Positions 1 to 10,285 are shown, numbered from the stretch's first letter. The stretch: DNA of 64,000 nucleotides from Hippopus hippopus (GCA_946811185.2 OX328104.1:10117918-10181917), one strand, 5' to 3'. Translations and numbers: made by a program. The notes: a model not told the origin generated them from the letters alone.

Positions 1-142
1 AATTTTTCTTTGATAGGGTAGAAAACATTGTGGGAAAAGGAGAAAATGCTGGTAGCCAGCATTTTCTCCTTTTCCCACAATGTTTTCAAAAGGCTTCTTT
101 CTTAGGGTTGTTAAAAGTCGGCATTGTGTGGTAAAGGGTTAA
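1..142 (+). mobile_element. TM1 TTAA element, cut by the window edge
   Basis: The right two thirds of a copy are present: the central palindrome (arms meet near 55), the right arm and the closing GGTAAAGGGTTAA at 130-142. Confidence 0.85.
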
Positions 143-280
143 AGCAATGAGCACAACTTTATTTCCTTTTGGGTACGATGTTAATTGATTGAAGATCAGA
201 CTACAGGGACCACACAGTCTGACGTAGTACCCAGTCTGCCATCGTCAATGCCTTGCTGGCTGAAACTGTCTTGAAAAAGG

Positions 281-589
281 ATTGACTGATTGTATGGTGT
301 TTAACACAGTTTTCAACATTCTTTCAGTTATATTGCAGCGGCCAGTGCACCTTCCCATGCTTTCCTGGAGACTCTTTTACCAGTACTCTGCACAATTCTC
401 TTTCCAAGCTACTGGCTGCTTTCCCACATAACCAGCGTCGAGACAATGGTCAGTGGTGGAAGAGGAGTGAATCCTGTAGCAATGACTTTCATCAATCCTC
501 GGAAAGAAACTGACCAAGCCAGGGATCGAATCCATGACCCCCTATTCTAAAGTCCTGCTCACTACTAACTGAGTTACTGGGGCTCGACA
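281..589 (-). mobile_element. SINE-A (tRNA-derived), full length
   Basis: On the minus strand it starts with a degenerate tRNA head (CCCCAGTAACTCAGTTAGTA, A-box-like; GGATTCGATCCCTGGCT, B-box-like) and ends in an ATTGATT/CAATCAAT-type tail. Target-site duplication TCTTGAAAAAGG (269-280) and TCTTGAAATAGG (590-601), one mismatch, fixes both ends. Confidence 0.85.
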
Positions 590-693
590 TCTTGAAATAG
601 GAATATCTTGAGATTTGTTACTTGTTAAGGATTTGTTGGCATTTATTTAGCATGATAATTAGGAGATCAGGTCTGCAAACCAGATACCTGGAG

Positions 694-875
694 TTTTATT
701 CACCAGCCATTCTTAACTACATTCTAATTCACAGGAATTTTTTAACTGTCAAATAATCCCAGCTTGGCTAAACTATTTTTAAAGCATATGGGTTAGCCAA
801 TCAGAAAATGTGTTACTTTCTAAATTTAGAATAAGAGTAAGAATGCTGTTCAGAATGATTGGTGAGTAAAAGCCG
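694..875. mobile_element. Degenerate foldback element
   Basis: TTTATTCACCAGCCATTCTT near 694 is matched in inverted form by AGAATGATTGGTGAGTAAA ending near 870. Its inner right arm (TTAGCCAATCAGA, GTGTTACTTT) is the same as the arm of the clean palindrome at 8896-8959, so the two belong to one family. Confidence 0.6.
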
Positions 876-1089
876 TGTTGAACATGAGATTACCCACTAT
901 GATATTTCAAAGTTGAATTTGATGAGATTGTGGCTTGTGTATCAAGAATTGCATTGAAAACATGGCTTGTAGGTAAATAATTTATTTTGCTACTCATCAT
1001 AAAATAATCGTAATGCATAATTTTGTAGTTACACTTGTCATACTGTACATATAATTCATGCACTGGGAATAGGGGATTCATCCATCTTT

Positions 1090-1570
1090 TTGCTACATTA
1101 TACCGTGCAAGTCATCACATAATTGTGGATCCATTAAATCCATTTTGTCTAAGAACTGATTGAAGTATAGGTAGAATGGTCTGTGGACATGCAGAAAATT
1201 TACAAATAGCAAAAAGTTTCGACCCAGTCTGCACCTGACATGGGTTGATACTTTTTTTTGCAAATGCATTAACTCTTTACCAAACGACAAAATTTTAGAC
1301 TTGTCCAAATTGAAAGCATTTGCAGAAGAAAAAAGAAATGTGACTCAAAAATTGAAAATTGTTTTGGGAAGGGTTGAAAACTTTGTGGGAAAAGGAGAAA
1401 ATGCTGGTTACCAGCATTTTCTCCTTTTCCCACAGAGTTTTCAAAAGCTTTCTCCTTCGGGGTCATTAAAACAAGGGATTGTGTTGTGAAGGGTTAAACC
1501 TCTTTCACAGAGCATGGCTCATTTAACTTCTTTTTCCATCCATAAATGGGGGTTAGCAGTCCCCAGAGTT
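1090..1570. mobile_element. R3 dispersed repeat, split by a TM1 copy
   Basis: Sequence at about 1090-1268 and 1498-1570 (AATTGTGGATCCATTAAATC, TCTGTGGACATGCAG, GGGTTGATAC, TTTCACAGAGCATGGCTCA) recurs near 7794-7995 and 41585-41830. The TM1 copy at 1269-1497 lies inside it at a TTAA. Confidence 0.7.
1269..1497 (+). mobile_element. TM1, intact, with a known empty site
   Basis: 229 bp bounded by TTAA. Left end CTCTTTACCAAACGACAAAA, right end a diverged inverted match. Central palindrome at about 1376-1443. The same R3 context without the insert is at 41775-41810. Confidence 0.95.
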
Positions 1571-1599
1571 AAATTTAAGCCCCTACATTTCGGGTATTG

Positions 1600-1808
1600 C
1601 AGATTGTTTGCATGACCAAGAGGAAATGGGCTTTTGAGAACATTGTTGGAAAAAGAGATTAAATGCTTGTTACCAACATTTTTCTCCTTTTCCCAAAATG
1701 TTTTTTTACCCTTTCAAAGACAAAAACTATCATTTTAGCCACATTAAACTTGCTGTTTGCCAATGCTTTCAGTAAGGACATGTCTAAAACCTTATAATTA
1801 AGAGTTTA
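1600..1808 (-). mobile_element. TM1, degenerate
   Basis: Palindrome remnant at 1640-1705 followed by the unique arm (TGCCAATGCTTTCAG) in minus orientation. Both termini are eroded. Confidence 0.6.
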
Positions 1809-1956
1809 TGCTATTATATATGTGTACCCATAACCAATATGCTAGTCATACTCCTTAAAACAATATGCTAGTCATATTTCTCAGTGCTCTAGATCAAAGT
1901 GTCATACTCCTTGGCCAAGCGTACTCAAATAGCACAAATTAATAATGATTTGCACC

Positions 1957-2185
1957 TTAACCCTTTACCAAATGACAAAATATTAGACTGGTCCAAATTG
2001 AAAGCATTTGCAGACGACAAAATTAATGTGACTCAAAAATTGAAATTTGTTTTGGGAAGGGAAGAAAACATTGTGGGAAAAGGAGAAAATGCTGGTTACC
2101 AGCATTTTCTCCTTTTCCCACAATGTTTTTAGAAGGCTTCTTTCTCAGGGTCATGAAAACCAGGGATTGTTTGGGAAAGGGTTAA
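1957..2185 (+). mobile_element. TM1, intact
   Basis: 229 bp, TTAA at both ends. The central 67-bp palindrome is near perfect (about 2067-2133). Confidence 0.93.
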
Positions 2186-2269
2186 ATTGCTTTTGTGGAC
2201 AGTGTAGATCAAAATCAGACTAAATAGTATGTGCAATCTGGCACTGGATCTTTCCTGTCATTAATTCTG

Positions 2270-2498
2270 TCAACCCTTTACCACACGATCCCGACTTTTA
2301 ACGGCCCTTAAGAATTGGGCTTTTGAAAACATTGTGGGAAAAGGAGAAAATGCTGGTAACCAGCATTTTCTCCTTTTCCCACAATGTTTTCTACTCTTTT
2401 ACCAAATAACAAAATTTTATGTTGTGAATAACATTTGTCGTCTGCAAATGCTTTCAATTTGGACCAGGCTGAACTTCTGGTGTGTTGTAAAGAGTTAA
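2270..2498 (-). mobile_element. TM1, near intact
   Basis: Left end reads TCAACCCTTTACCACACGAT (TTAA mutated to TCAA); the right TTAA is at 2495-2498. Confidence 0.85.
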
Positions 2499-2600
2499 GA
2501 TATTGAAAAAGAACCCAAAGATAGTGTTTCGATCTTAGAAATTTATACCTACCAACAGGAAAGACATAATGTTGATTTGGTGGCGATATTTTTCTGTAGC

Positions 2601-2812
2601 TTAACTCTTTAACAGACAACAAAATTTTAGACTGGTCCAAATTGAAAGCATTTGCAGACGACAAAGTAAATGCGGCTCAAAAACTGAAGTTTGCCTCTGG
2701 AAGAGTAGAAAACATCGTGGGAGGAGAAAATGCTAGTTACTGGCGGCATTTTTTTCTTTTTTCCACAATGTTTTCCAAAGCTTTCTTTAAAAGTAAGGAT
2801 TGTTTGTGAACT
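2601..2812 (+). mobile_element. TM1 with shortened right arm
   Basis: TTAA at 2601-2604; the palindrome is diverged at its centre. The right end runs straight into the next copy at 2811. Confidence 0.8.
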
Positions 2813-3035
2813 CTTTACCAAATGACAAAATTTTGGACTGGATCAAATTGAAAGCATTCGCAAACGACACCTTAATTGTTGCTTAAATGATGATTTCTGT
2901 CTCTGATAGAGTAGAAAACATTGTGAAAAAAGGAGAAATTGCTGGTTACCAGCATTTTCTCCTTTTTCCACAATGTTTTCAAAGCCTTCTCTTCCAGGGT
3001 CGTTATATGTCGGGACAGTGTGGAAAAGGCTTCAA
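2811..3035 (+). mobile_element. TM1, abutting the previous copy
   Basis: Starts GAACTCTTTACCAAATGAC; the junction TTAA is no longer recognisable. The right end is eroded (GTGTGGAAAAGGC). Confidence 0.8.
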
Positions 3036-3039
3036 AGTT

Positions 3040-3780
3040 AAGTAAGCACTTTTATTTTTCTAATTTTTGTCTGCTCTGTAGTCTTACGCTGAATTTTTGG
3101 GCTATCTGATCTCTGAAGCATCTCTACTACCGTAAATAAACTGTCAGAGCCCCACACAACCAGACCCAAGTTGTCAAAAGTTTGCATTCAGTGTAGATCA
3201 AGATCAGACTGCACAAAGCATGCAGTTGGATCTTAGATCTATACTCTACAATAATTTCTAAGATTTTCTAACATTGAAAACTTTTGAAATTTTCAATATT
3301 TGGGGATTTTATAGACTGAAAATGTTCATTTTGTTGATTTACCTTTGTATGATTAAAAGAAATCTCATCTCTAAGAATTAAAGTTTTGACACAAACATAA
3401 AATATTTGCAAATGGAAAAATTGTTTCAGATATGCTTCAGATAATATGTGTATATGTATATTAAGGTTTGTGGGTAAACTTTATTGAACAGTGATTTTAG
3501 ATACTTAACAAACTTCTTTGTTGATGATATTTATTGTTGATGATACTGATTTGGTGAATATTTCTGTACTCGGTCTTAAAAAGAAGTGCAGGATGAAATT
3601 TCTAAGTCTATAACTTATACATAATTGAATGCTCTGTAAAATTTGTTTATATTGGTTGAACAATAAATCTTTAATCAACGAATTGTCCAAACTTCATTCT
3701 AACCAGTGATTCACAAGTAATTGAAGTATATTTGATGATAGCTAAATCACAAAATAAAATCGACCCACTCTTTAACATCT
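3040..3780. other. No gene; TM2 fragment only
   Basis: Apart from a TM2-type scrap at about 3188-3245 (GTGTAGATCAAGATCAGACT, then GGATCTTAGATCTATACT) I see nothing identifiable in this AT-rich stretch. Confidence 0.6.
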
Positions 3781-3794
3781 CATTTGCCCCCTTA

Positions 3795-4424
3795 TGCATT
3801 GGTCGTGGCCCTGATTCTCCTATACATGGAGTTCATAAATGGATTTATCCTTTCCATGGTAATATTATTCCACTCCTCAAAAAAAGCAGTTCTTAGTTCG
3901 TCAAGAGTAGCAAGGAAATTCTGATGCCTCCTTGCCCTCCTGTCCAGTTCATCCCAAAGATGTTCAAATTAGGACAAATCTGGACTGTATGGCAAACAGT
4001 TGAGTGGGTTAATGTTATGGCTCGACAGAAAGTCCCCACAAACTCGGGCTACATAGGGTTGGGCATTGTCATGCAGGTTGCTGAAAGATTAGGTGCTGCT
4101 GCACATTTGGCATAGCAACAGGGCGAAGGGCTTCATCCCTGTATCTTACAGCAGTTGCGGTCCTGTGTGGCACAGTGGTAAAGTGTAAGACTCGTGACTT
4201 GGAGGCCTCAGGCTCTAGCCTCGCTGGATCCACTGGGTTTTTCATGGGAGTGTCCTTGAGCAAGACACTTCAGAGCCCTAGCCTAGTACTGTGAAACCCA
4301 GGAAATACATGAATATGTGAGCTATTGCTGTGATATGACTAAAATAATGTTGAAAGTGGCGTAAAACACCATTCAGTCAATCAATTTTACAGCAGTTGAA
4401 TTCCTATCTATCACAATTTACGTT
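3795..4424 (-). pseudogene. Tc1-type transposase remnant (DD34E), C-terminal part
   Basis: With the SINE at 4158-4386 removed, the minus strand encodes DRNSTAVRYRDEALRPVAM, then after a frameshift HDNAQPYVARVCGDFL, CLPYSPDLS, a stop, FEHLWDELDRRARR and ITMERINPFMNSMYRRIRA. This is the Tc1 catalytic domain: the second Asp is in HDNA and the Glu in FEHLWD, with 34 residues between by my count (DD34E). At least one frameshift and one nonsense codon make it dead. The N-terminal half and the inverted termini are not visible. Confidence 0.82.
4158..4386 (+). mobile_element. SINE-B (tRNA-derived) inside the Tc1 remnant
   Basis: The head GTGTGGCACAGTGGTAAAGT and GCTCTAGCCTCGCTGGATCC resemble tRNA A and B boxes. 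The body holds GTCCTTGAGCAAGACACTT, similar to a conserved central domain known from several metazoan SINEs (from memory, the 'Nin' type). The tail is CAGTCAATCAATT. Perfect 12-bp target duplication TTACAGCAGTTG at 4146-4157 and 4387-4398. Confidence 0.9.
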
Positions 4425-4436
4425 TTGATATTAATG

Positions 4437-4492
4437 TTTTCAGTAGCTTTTTTCATCAGGGTCATTAAAATACTAGATTGTTTGGTAAAAAG
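4437..4492 (+). mobile_element. TM1 right-arm fragment
   Basis: CATCAGGGTCATTAAAA and TTTGGTAAAAAGTTA match the right arm only. Confidence 0.65.
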
Positions 4493-4719
4493 TTATCTCA
4501 TTACTAAACAATAGAATTTCAGACAAGTCAAAATAAAGGCATTTGCATACAATGAATTAAATGTGGCCAAAATGACAACATTTGTCCTTGATAGGGTAGA
4601 AATCATTGTGGGAAAAGGAGAAAATGCTGGTTACAAGCATTTTCTCCTTTTCCCACAATGATTTCAAAAGTCTGCTCTATGGGTATCATTAAAACTTGGG
4701 ATCGTGTGGTAAAGGGTTG
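4493..4719 (+). mobile_element. TM1, near intact, symmetric arm change
   Basis: Both palindrome arms carry the same derived base (GAAATCATTG on the left and its exact complement CAATGATTTC on the right). Termini are slightly eroded. Confidence 0.85.
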
Positions 4720-4989
4720 ATCAGATTATTCGTATGCTGTTCAACGGAATCAGGGAATAAAAATAAAACGATAATAGATTTGTCCTCCATTTTACTAAAT
4801 AGCAATATACATCGAATTGTTCAAACAAATAGCAAAATGACTGATAAAAAGTGAACAAAAAAGCATGATTTAAAAAAATAATTGAACTATCAATTATGCT
4901 TTAAAGAATAGATAAACATTTTCGCAGTCATTAGAGATATTATGCACCTATACAGATTACAGATCTTTGCATGCACAATTAACTGTACC

Positions 4990-5172
4990 AGACAACCAAA
5001 TCAAGAGTTTACAGACGGAAAATTAAAAATGGCTAAAATAATTAGATTTGATTCTAAAAGAGTAGAAAATATTGTGGGAAAAAGAGAAAATGCTGGCTAC
5101 CAGCATTTTCTCTTTTTCCCACGATGTTTTCAAAAGCCTTCTGTCTCAGAGGGTTGTTTGGTAAAGAGTTAG
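4990..5172 (+). mobile_element. TM1, left end eroded
   Basis: Both arms carry AAAAAGAGAAAA / TTTTCTCTTTTT in place of the usual AAAAGGAGAAAA / TTTTCTCCTTTT. Ends GGTAAAGAGTTAG. Confidence 0.8.
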
Positions 5173-5469
5173 AGAAAGGCACTAGCATTCATCCTACAAA
5201 GTGTCGAACCAAAAGATTTCCAGGGAAACCCTCAACATAATTAGTATATGGCAAGAATGACTCCCTCAACAGTATAGATAAAATGCTGGGCTGCATATTT
5301 ATGTAGTCTGACATTGATCTGCATTGTCTACAACAGAAAATTTAATTGTATTTGTCACTCAAAGATTAAAATTACAAGAAAACCTAGTTATTTCCTCAAA
5401 CTAGTATGGATTTCTCATTCTTATGAATTTTTAATACATTTATCAACAAGAATTGAAGGTAATATGCCC

Positions 5470-5632
5470 ATCAATAATTCATAATCATGATCCTTCAGAT
5501 GGTCATGTAGATTTTGATGCAGATGCAAACATTCAATGACCCTGGGCATGTATTACCCAGGTCACTGAATGCTTGCATCTGCACTGAAATCTTAATGACC
5601 ACCTGATGGATAATGATCATTCTTAATTGATA
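5470..5632. mobile_element. Foldback element with about 75-bp arms
   Basis: CAGATGGTCAT, GATGCAGATGCAAACATTCA and ATGACCCTGGG on the left pair with CCCAGGTCACTGAATGCTTG, CATCTGCA and ATGACCACCTG on the right. No coding potential. Confidence 0.75.
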
Positions 5633-5723
5633 GATACCAGCATTTTCTTCTTTTTTCTCCAAATTTTCAAAAGCCTTCTCCATCAGGGTAAATAAAACTC
5701 AGGAATATGTGGTAAAGGGTTAA
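5633..5723 (+). mobile_element. TM1 right half
   Basis: Begins in the palindrome centre next to the foldback element and ends in TTAA at 5720-5723. Confidence 0.75.
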
Positions 5724-5960
5724 TACAGTTTGATTTACATTTTATGTAGCTTTAAATGAGGTGCATTTCAGTCATATTATGGCAATATGTGAAAGCATTG
5801 TGGCAAATTGAGAACTCGTCGATACAAAAAATTTTCCTGTTGGTCTAAAAGTTTTCAATGGTGGTGTGTGCAAGACATTTAACTTGTATGGAGGTGGTAA
5901 ATGCAGAAGTAGAAATATTTTGAGGTCAAAGCATGATTTTTGAGATTCACTGGATGCTGA

Positions 5961-6189
5961 TTAACTCTTTACCAAAGGACAAAATGTTAGACTGGTCCAT
6001 ATTGAAAGCATTTGCAGACGACAAATTAAAAGTGTCTCAATTTATGAAATTTGTTTCTGAAAGAATAGAAAACCTTGTGGGAAAAGGTGAAAATGCTGGT
6101 TACCAGCATTTTCTCCTTTTCCAACAAGGTTTTCAAAAGCTTTCCTTCCCAGGGTCGTGAAAACCAGGTCTTGCTTGGTAAAGAGTTAA
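5961..6189 (+). mobile_element. TM1, intact
   Basis: 229 bp with TTAA at both ends. Both arms carry the derived CCTTGT / ACAAGG pair. Confidence 0.92.
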
Positions 6190-6407
6190 TACTGAGCAAG
6201 TTCACAAGTGAGTAGTTGCACAATTGTAAGTTTGTTCAAATGAAGTTCACTGTAAGTAGTTTCAGTACAGAGTCCAACTTGTATGACACCACCAGTATTC
6301 AATATTCGAAAGCAAAACCTCCTTTCTTTTGCCTGTGGCACTGAAAGGATTATCTAGACAAACACTTTTGAAAGCATCCCTACAAAATATGCATACTGAT
6401 TCACAGT

Positions 6408-6635
6408 TTAACCCTTTACCACAGGATCATGAGTTTTAACCACCCTGAGAAAAAGCCTTTTGAAAACATTGTGGGAAATGGAGAAAATGCTGGTTACCAG
6501 CATTTTCTCCTTTAACCACAATGTTTTCTACCACATCAAAGCCAAATTCCATCATTTGAGCCAAATTTAAATTGTCGTCTGCAGAGACTTTTAATTTGGA
6601 CGGGTCAAGATATTTGTTATGTGGTAATCAGTTAA
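6408..6635 (-). mobile_element. TM1, intact, shares TTAA with the next copy
   Basis: TTAA at 6408-6411 and 6632-6635; the second TTAA is also the first of the copy at 6632. Confidence 0.9.
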
Positions 6636-7365
6636 CCCTTTACCAAACCTTGGTTTTCACGACCCTGAGGAAGAAATCTTTTGAAAACATTGTGGGAAAA
6701 GGAGAAAATGCTGGTTACCAGCATTTTCTCCTTTTCCCACAATGTTTTCTACCATTCTCAAAAGAAACTTCACTGTTTGTGTTACATTAATTTTGTCATC
6801 TGCAAATGCTTTCAATTTGGTGATGATGATGATGAATAGTGTTTTAAGGCCCGTCGACAACTTAAGTCATATTGGGCGCACTTACTTAGTAAACAATAAT
6901 GCGAGGTGAAAATAACATACATGTGCAACAACATAAGACAAACATGATAAATAAGGAATGGACGAAACACAAAATGATGCCCCTTTTGTCGCCTTTTACG
7001 ACATGCATGCTGTCACTTTTGTTCCGCCAGATGAAATGGCAGATGTGACGATCGCGGGACTGCAGTGGTTTATTCTTATACCCCCGATTAAACCACACGG
7101 GGTCCCACAGGCCAATTGATTCCCATTCCAAACCCTATTTACATCAAGAAAAAAATACAGGATTTGGAATAAGAACTACCCAGCCTGCTGCAATCCTACG
7201 AATTACGAGGAAAGCAGCCGTTTGTCTCTAATTTTAGTCGCCTTCTACGACATGCCATAGAGAAAGGCCGAGGTCCTATTCTATAAATTAAAAAAAAACC
7301 CGGGACCCCACGGGGATCTTTCAATTTGGACGAGCCTAAAATTTTGTCATTCAGTAAAAAGTTAA
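6632..7365 (-). mobile_element. TM1 split by a 497-bp retroposon
   Basis: The element is 6632-6820 plus 7330-7365, together 225 bp, closing with TTAA at 7362-7365. The retroposon insert carries a 12-bp target duplication. Confidence 0.9.
6821..7317 (-). mobile_element. Retroposon (LINE 3' end or SINE) inside TM1
   Basis: Perfect 12-bp target duplication CTTTCAATTTGG at 6809-6820 and 7318-7329. On the minus strand it ends in a (TCA)n tail (6821-6834). It contains two related blocks with CATGTCGTA(A/G)AAGGCGAC and GGGACCCCGTGTGG-like motifs, typical of untranslated LINE/SINE tails. No open frame of note. The LINE family is not identified. Confidence 0.8.
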
Positions 7366-7436
7366 TATTGGGAGCACAATGAGCCAACAGGAGAAATTGC
7401 TAGTTACAAGCAAACTCTCCTTTTGCCTAATGTTTT

Positions 7437-7500
7437 TAACCCTTTATCACACAATACTGACTTATAACAACTTTGAGAAAGGGACCCTTTTGAAGTTAAA
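7437..7500 (-). mobile_element. TM1 end fragment
   Basis: TTAACCCTTTATCACACAAT with the start of the right arm only. The sequence just before it (7381-7436) resembles TM1b, a related subfamily whose centre reads GAGAAATTGC. Confidence 0.6.
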
Positions 7501-7563
7501 ATGTATTTAAGCCATACTCTGCTGAAAGGGGATTTAATTCACCCTAGTAATGCACCATACCAA

Positions 7564-7788
7564 TTCACCCTTTACTAAACAATCCCTGGTTTTCACAATC
7601 CTGGGAAAGAAGACTTTTGAAAACATTGTGGGAAAAGAAGAATATGCTGGTAACCAGCATTTTCTCCTTTTCCCACACTGTTTTCTACCCTTTCAGAGAC
7701 CTAAAACTAATTTGTACCAATTTTGAATTTGTCGTCTGCAGATGCTCTCAGGCTAGAAGAGTCTAAAATTTGTCGTTTGGGAAAGGGA
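7564..7788 (-). mobile_element. TM1, near intact
   Basis: Starts TTCACCCTTTACTAAACAAT and ends GGGAAAGGGATA; both TTAA sites are mutated. Confidence 0.82.
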
Positions 7789-7793
7789 TACGT

Positions 7794-7995
7794 CACTGCA
7801 TAGTTATGGATGCATAAAATCCATTTTGTCTAGCAGTGGAGTCATGATACAGAATGGTCCTTGGACATGCAGAACATTTACAAATAGCTAACCATTTGGA
7901 CTCATGTCAGCCTGTGCAGACTGACATGGGTCTATACTTTTTGAAAACCACCTTTTCACAGAACAAGACCCATTCCTTTTTCTATTTTGCATAAA
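7794..7995. mobile_element. R3 dispersed repeat
   Basis: ATAAAATCCATTTTGTCTAG, TCCTTGGACATGCAGAACAT, GACATGGGTCTATACTTTTT and TTTTCACAGAACAAGACC match the repeat at 1090 and 41585. Confidence 0.7.
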
Positions 7996-7999
7996 TGTT

Positions 8000-8580
8000 A
8001 AAGTTTTGGAACAAAGAAATAGAAAGATACAAAAGTTGTTTCATGTTAAATCAAACATATCGAAACATACCATGCATAACCTTAACTTTATATATAAACA
8101 TCAAAATAATTCATTAACCAAGAAAACTGAATATTTGCTTCATAGAAAACCTGAAAGTATTAAAAACTAATCATATTGCCATAAAGTATGTAAAAAGCAT
8201 ATGAGATATCTCATAGTTACAAATTGTGTATCTAAAAAAATATGGGTCATTTCCAGTTACAACTTGTGTCATTCAAAAAAATGTGTCATTTCTCTATGAC
8301 CTTTGTAACATGTCTTTGTAACATGTCACAATATTTATGTAGAGAAAAAGATCCAAACCAAAAACATCCATTTTTTTTTTCAAATGATCATAATTTTTAG
8401 AAAGAAATCTTGAAATGCCAAATCAAAGATTACAAATGATCTGCTAACCGAGAATGCAACTATGGTATTGGTTTTGTAAAAATTTTTGAAGATTTACATT
8501 TTCAATTTGTTACCATAGGCAGCCACACATCTTAATGAAAGTAAACTTCTTGAAGAAATAAAAACATAACAAGATAATTA
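8000..8580. other. AT-rich stretch with nothing recognised
   Basis: No open frame, hairpin or repeat family member stands out. ATGTGTCATTTC-like words occur twice near 8240-8300. Confidence 0.5.
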
Positions 8581-8583
8581 CTG

Positions 8584-8812
8584 TTAACCCTTTACCAGAC
8601 AACAAAATTGTAGCCTTGTCCAAATTGAAAGCATTTGCTGACGACAATTTCAGTGTTGCTCAAATGGTGCAATTTTTCTCTAATAGGGTAAAAAAAATTG
8701 TGTGAAAAAGGAGAAAATGCTGGTTACTAGCATTTTTTCTTGTTCCACAATATTTTCAAAAGGCTTCTTTCCTAGGGTCGTTTAAATTCGGCATCGTGCG
8801 TTAAAGGATTAA
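8584..8812 (+). mobile_element. TM1, intact length, diverged centre
   Basis: 229 bp with TTAA at both ends. The palindrome has several mismatches (8690-8756). Confidence 0.9.
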
Positions 8813-8895
8813 GTTTGGTTAAAAATAATCTTTAGTTTCATTAGTAGATCAGGCCTATATTCAGCATTGCATTCTGGCACTTATTCTAGATGCAT

Positions 8896-8959
8896 AAAGT
8901 AACACAATATCTGATTGGCTAAACCAAATGGCTTAGCCAATCAGATATTGTGTTACTTT
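8896..8959. repeat. Perfect 27-bp inverted repeat with CCAAT motif
   Basis: Arms 8896-8922 and 8933-8959 are exact complements around a 10-base loop. Each arm holds a CCAAT-box core with flanks (TAGCCAATCAGA). It is probably the centre of a foldback element, as its half occurs at 790-815. Confidence 0.85.
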
Positions 8960-9009
8960 GAATTTTTACAATTCTCATGAATTAGACCATGAGTGATATT
9001 TTAGATTGG

Positions 9010-9570
9010 TTGATAAATACAGGCTCTGAATGATTATGTTTGCAAGAAAAGTTAATGCACACACACAACAACAGATAGCCACACACACATACCACAGCCA
9101 TGACAGATGCTTGCTGGGTTTTGGCCCGTGCAGTTTACAAATAACAAACAAGCATTGTTTTTTTTTAAAAATCCAATCTCTGTTTAGCAAACAACATTAC
9201 ATATTATGACATAAATAAGCTAAACAGAAATACTGGCAAGTAAGTTGAGCATTATGCATGAAAAATGACATCTGCTCTGTGCTGAAAAATTGGACAAACA
9301 AGGTCAAGTATTGCTGTAGACATTTGACTGGCATGATCTCAGTTTTCAAAATCTATGATCAACACAGTTTTTTCATACTCCTCCTTACAGAGCCAAATAA
9401 GTTAAAAGGAAATAAAATTATTCAAGAAAATTGGACCATAGTAAGAGCATTTTCATGGTTGCATTTGTCCAGAATGTCTCGGCAAACCAGACAGCATAGA
9501 TCGATGATCAACAAGCTTATGCAGTTTGGTCTTGATCTACACTAGCCACAAGAGCAACTAAGCACTGGAA
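9010..9570. other. No gene; short CA-rich tract and TM2 scrap
   Basis: A CACACA-rich run is at 9057-9092 and a TM2 scrap (GGTCTTGATCTACACTAG) at 9527-9546. A 95-codon open frame at 9258-9545 shows no recognisable domain and I do not call it a gene. Confidence 0.5.
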
Positions 9571-9579
9571 AGCACATCA

Positions 9580-9776
9580 ACATTTTACTACAAAATCCTT
9601 GCTTTTAACAACCCTAAGAAAGAAAGCTTTTGAAAACATTGTGGGAAAAGGAGAAAATGCTCGTTTTCCACCAATCCCAAATTGAATTTCAATTTTTGAG
9701 TCACATTTGTTTTGTTGTCCACAAAATATTTTCAATTTGGACAAGTCTAAAATTTTCTAGTTTGGTAAAGAGTTGA
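9580..9776 (-). mobile_element. TM1 lacking one palindrome arm
   Basis: Goes from AAAAGGAGAAAATGCT straight to TTTTCCACC; about 30 bp of the second arm are gone. Right end GGTAAAGAGTTGA. Confidence 0.82.
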
Positions 9777-9789
9777 GGGGTATATATTT

Positions 9790-10220
9790 GGAATCTTGAG
9801 AAATTTTAAAGGTTTTGCAGACAGAGTAAACTAAGACCAACTACCCATGCGCAAAGGACAGCTATGAAATTACCATATCTAGAACGGTGTAGATCAAAGA
9901 TATGACTTCTTATTCTGTGCAGTCTAATCTTAATCTACAAATCTCGAAAACGTAACAATAGGGATTATGGGCTAGTCTGACTGCAAATATACTTGACTTC
10001 TGGTCTGGAAAATTCATACAAATGACCAATTTGACACTCGTTTAATCAACAAATTTTGGGTCAATCAAATTTTTCAGCACAGTTCAGACAATGATAGAAA
10101 AAACACATACACACATAAACATATACATCCAATATCCCACAGATTGTTAAGAACAATGAACTATTCCAGACTTTGTTGATCAAGATCAGACACTGTATGA
10201 CATACCTTTTGATCTTTAAT
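9790..10220. other. TM2 fragments, no gene
   Basis: TM2-type inverted words recur at 9885-9955 (GTGTAGATCAAAGAT, GTGCAGTCTAATCTTAATCT) and 10175-10195 (TGATCAAGATCAGACACTGT). Confidence 0.55.
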
Positions 10221-10285
10221 CTTCAAGGTCTAATAGTTTGAAAGAAATTCTGACTATAACAGCTGATATTGCCGTAGCAAAATCT

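Noticed and set aside
2308..2664. Many short frames sharing the peptide core VGKGENAGYQHFLLFPQCF on both strands
   Set aside because: They are readings of the palindromic TM1 centre, which gives the same peptide from either strand; they are not separate genes.
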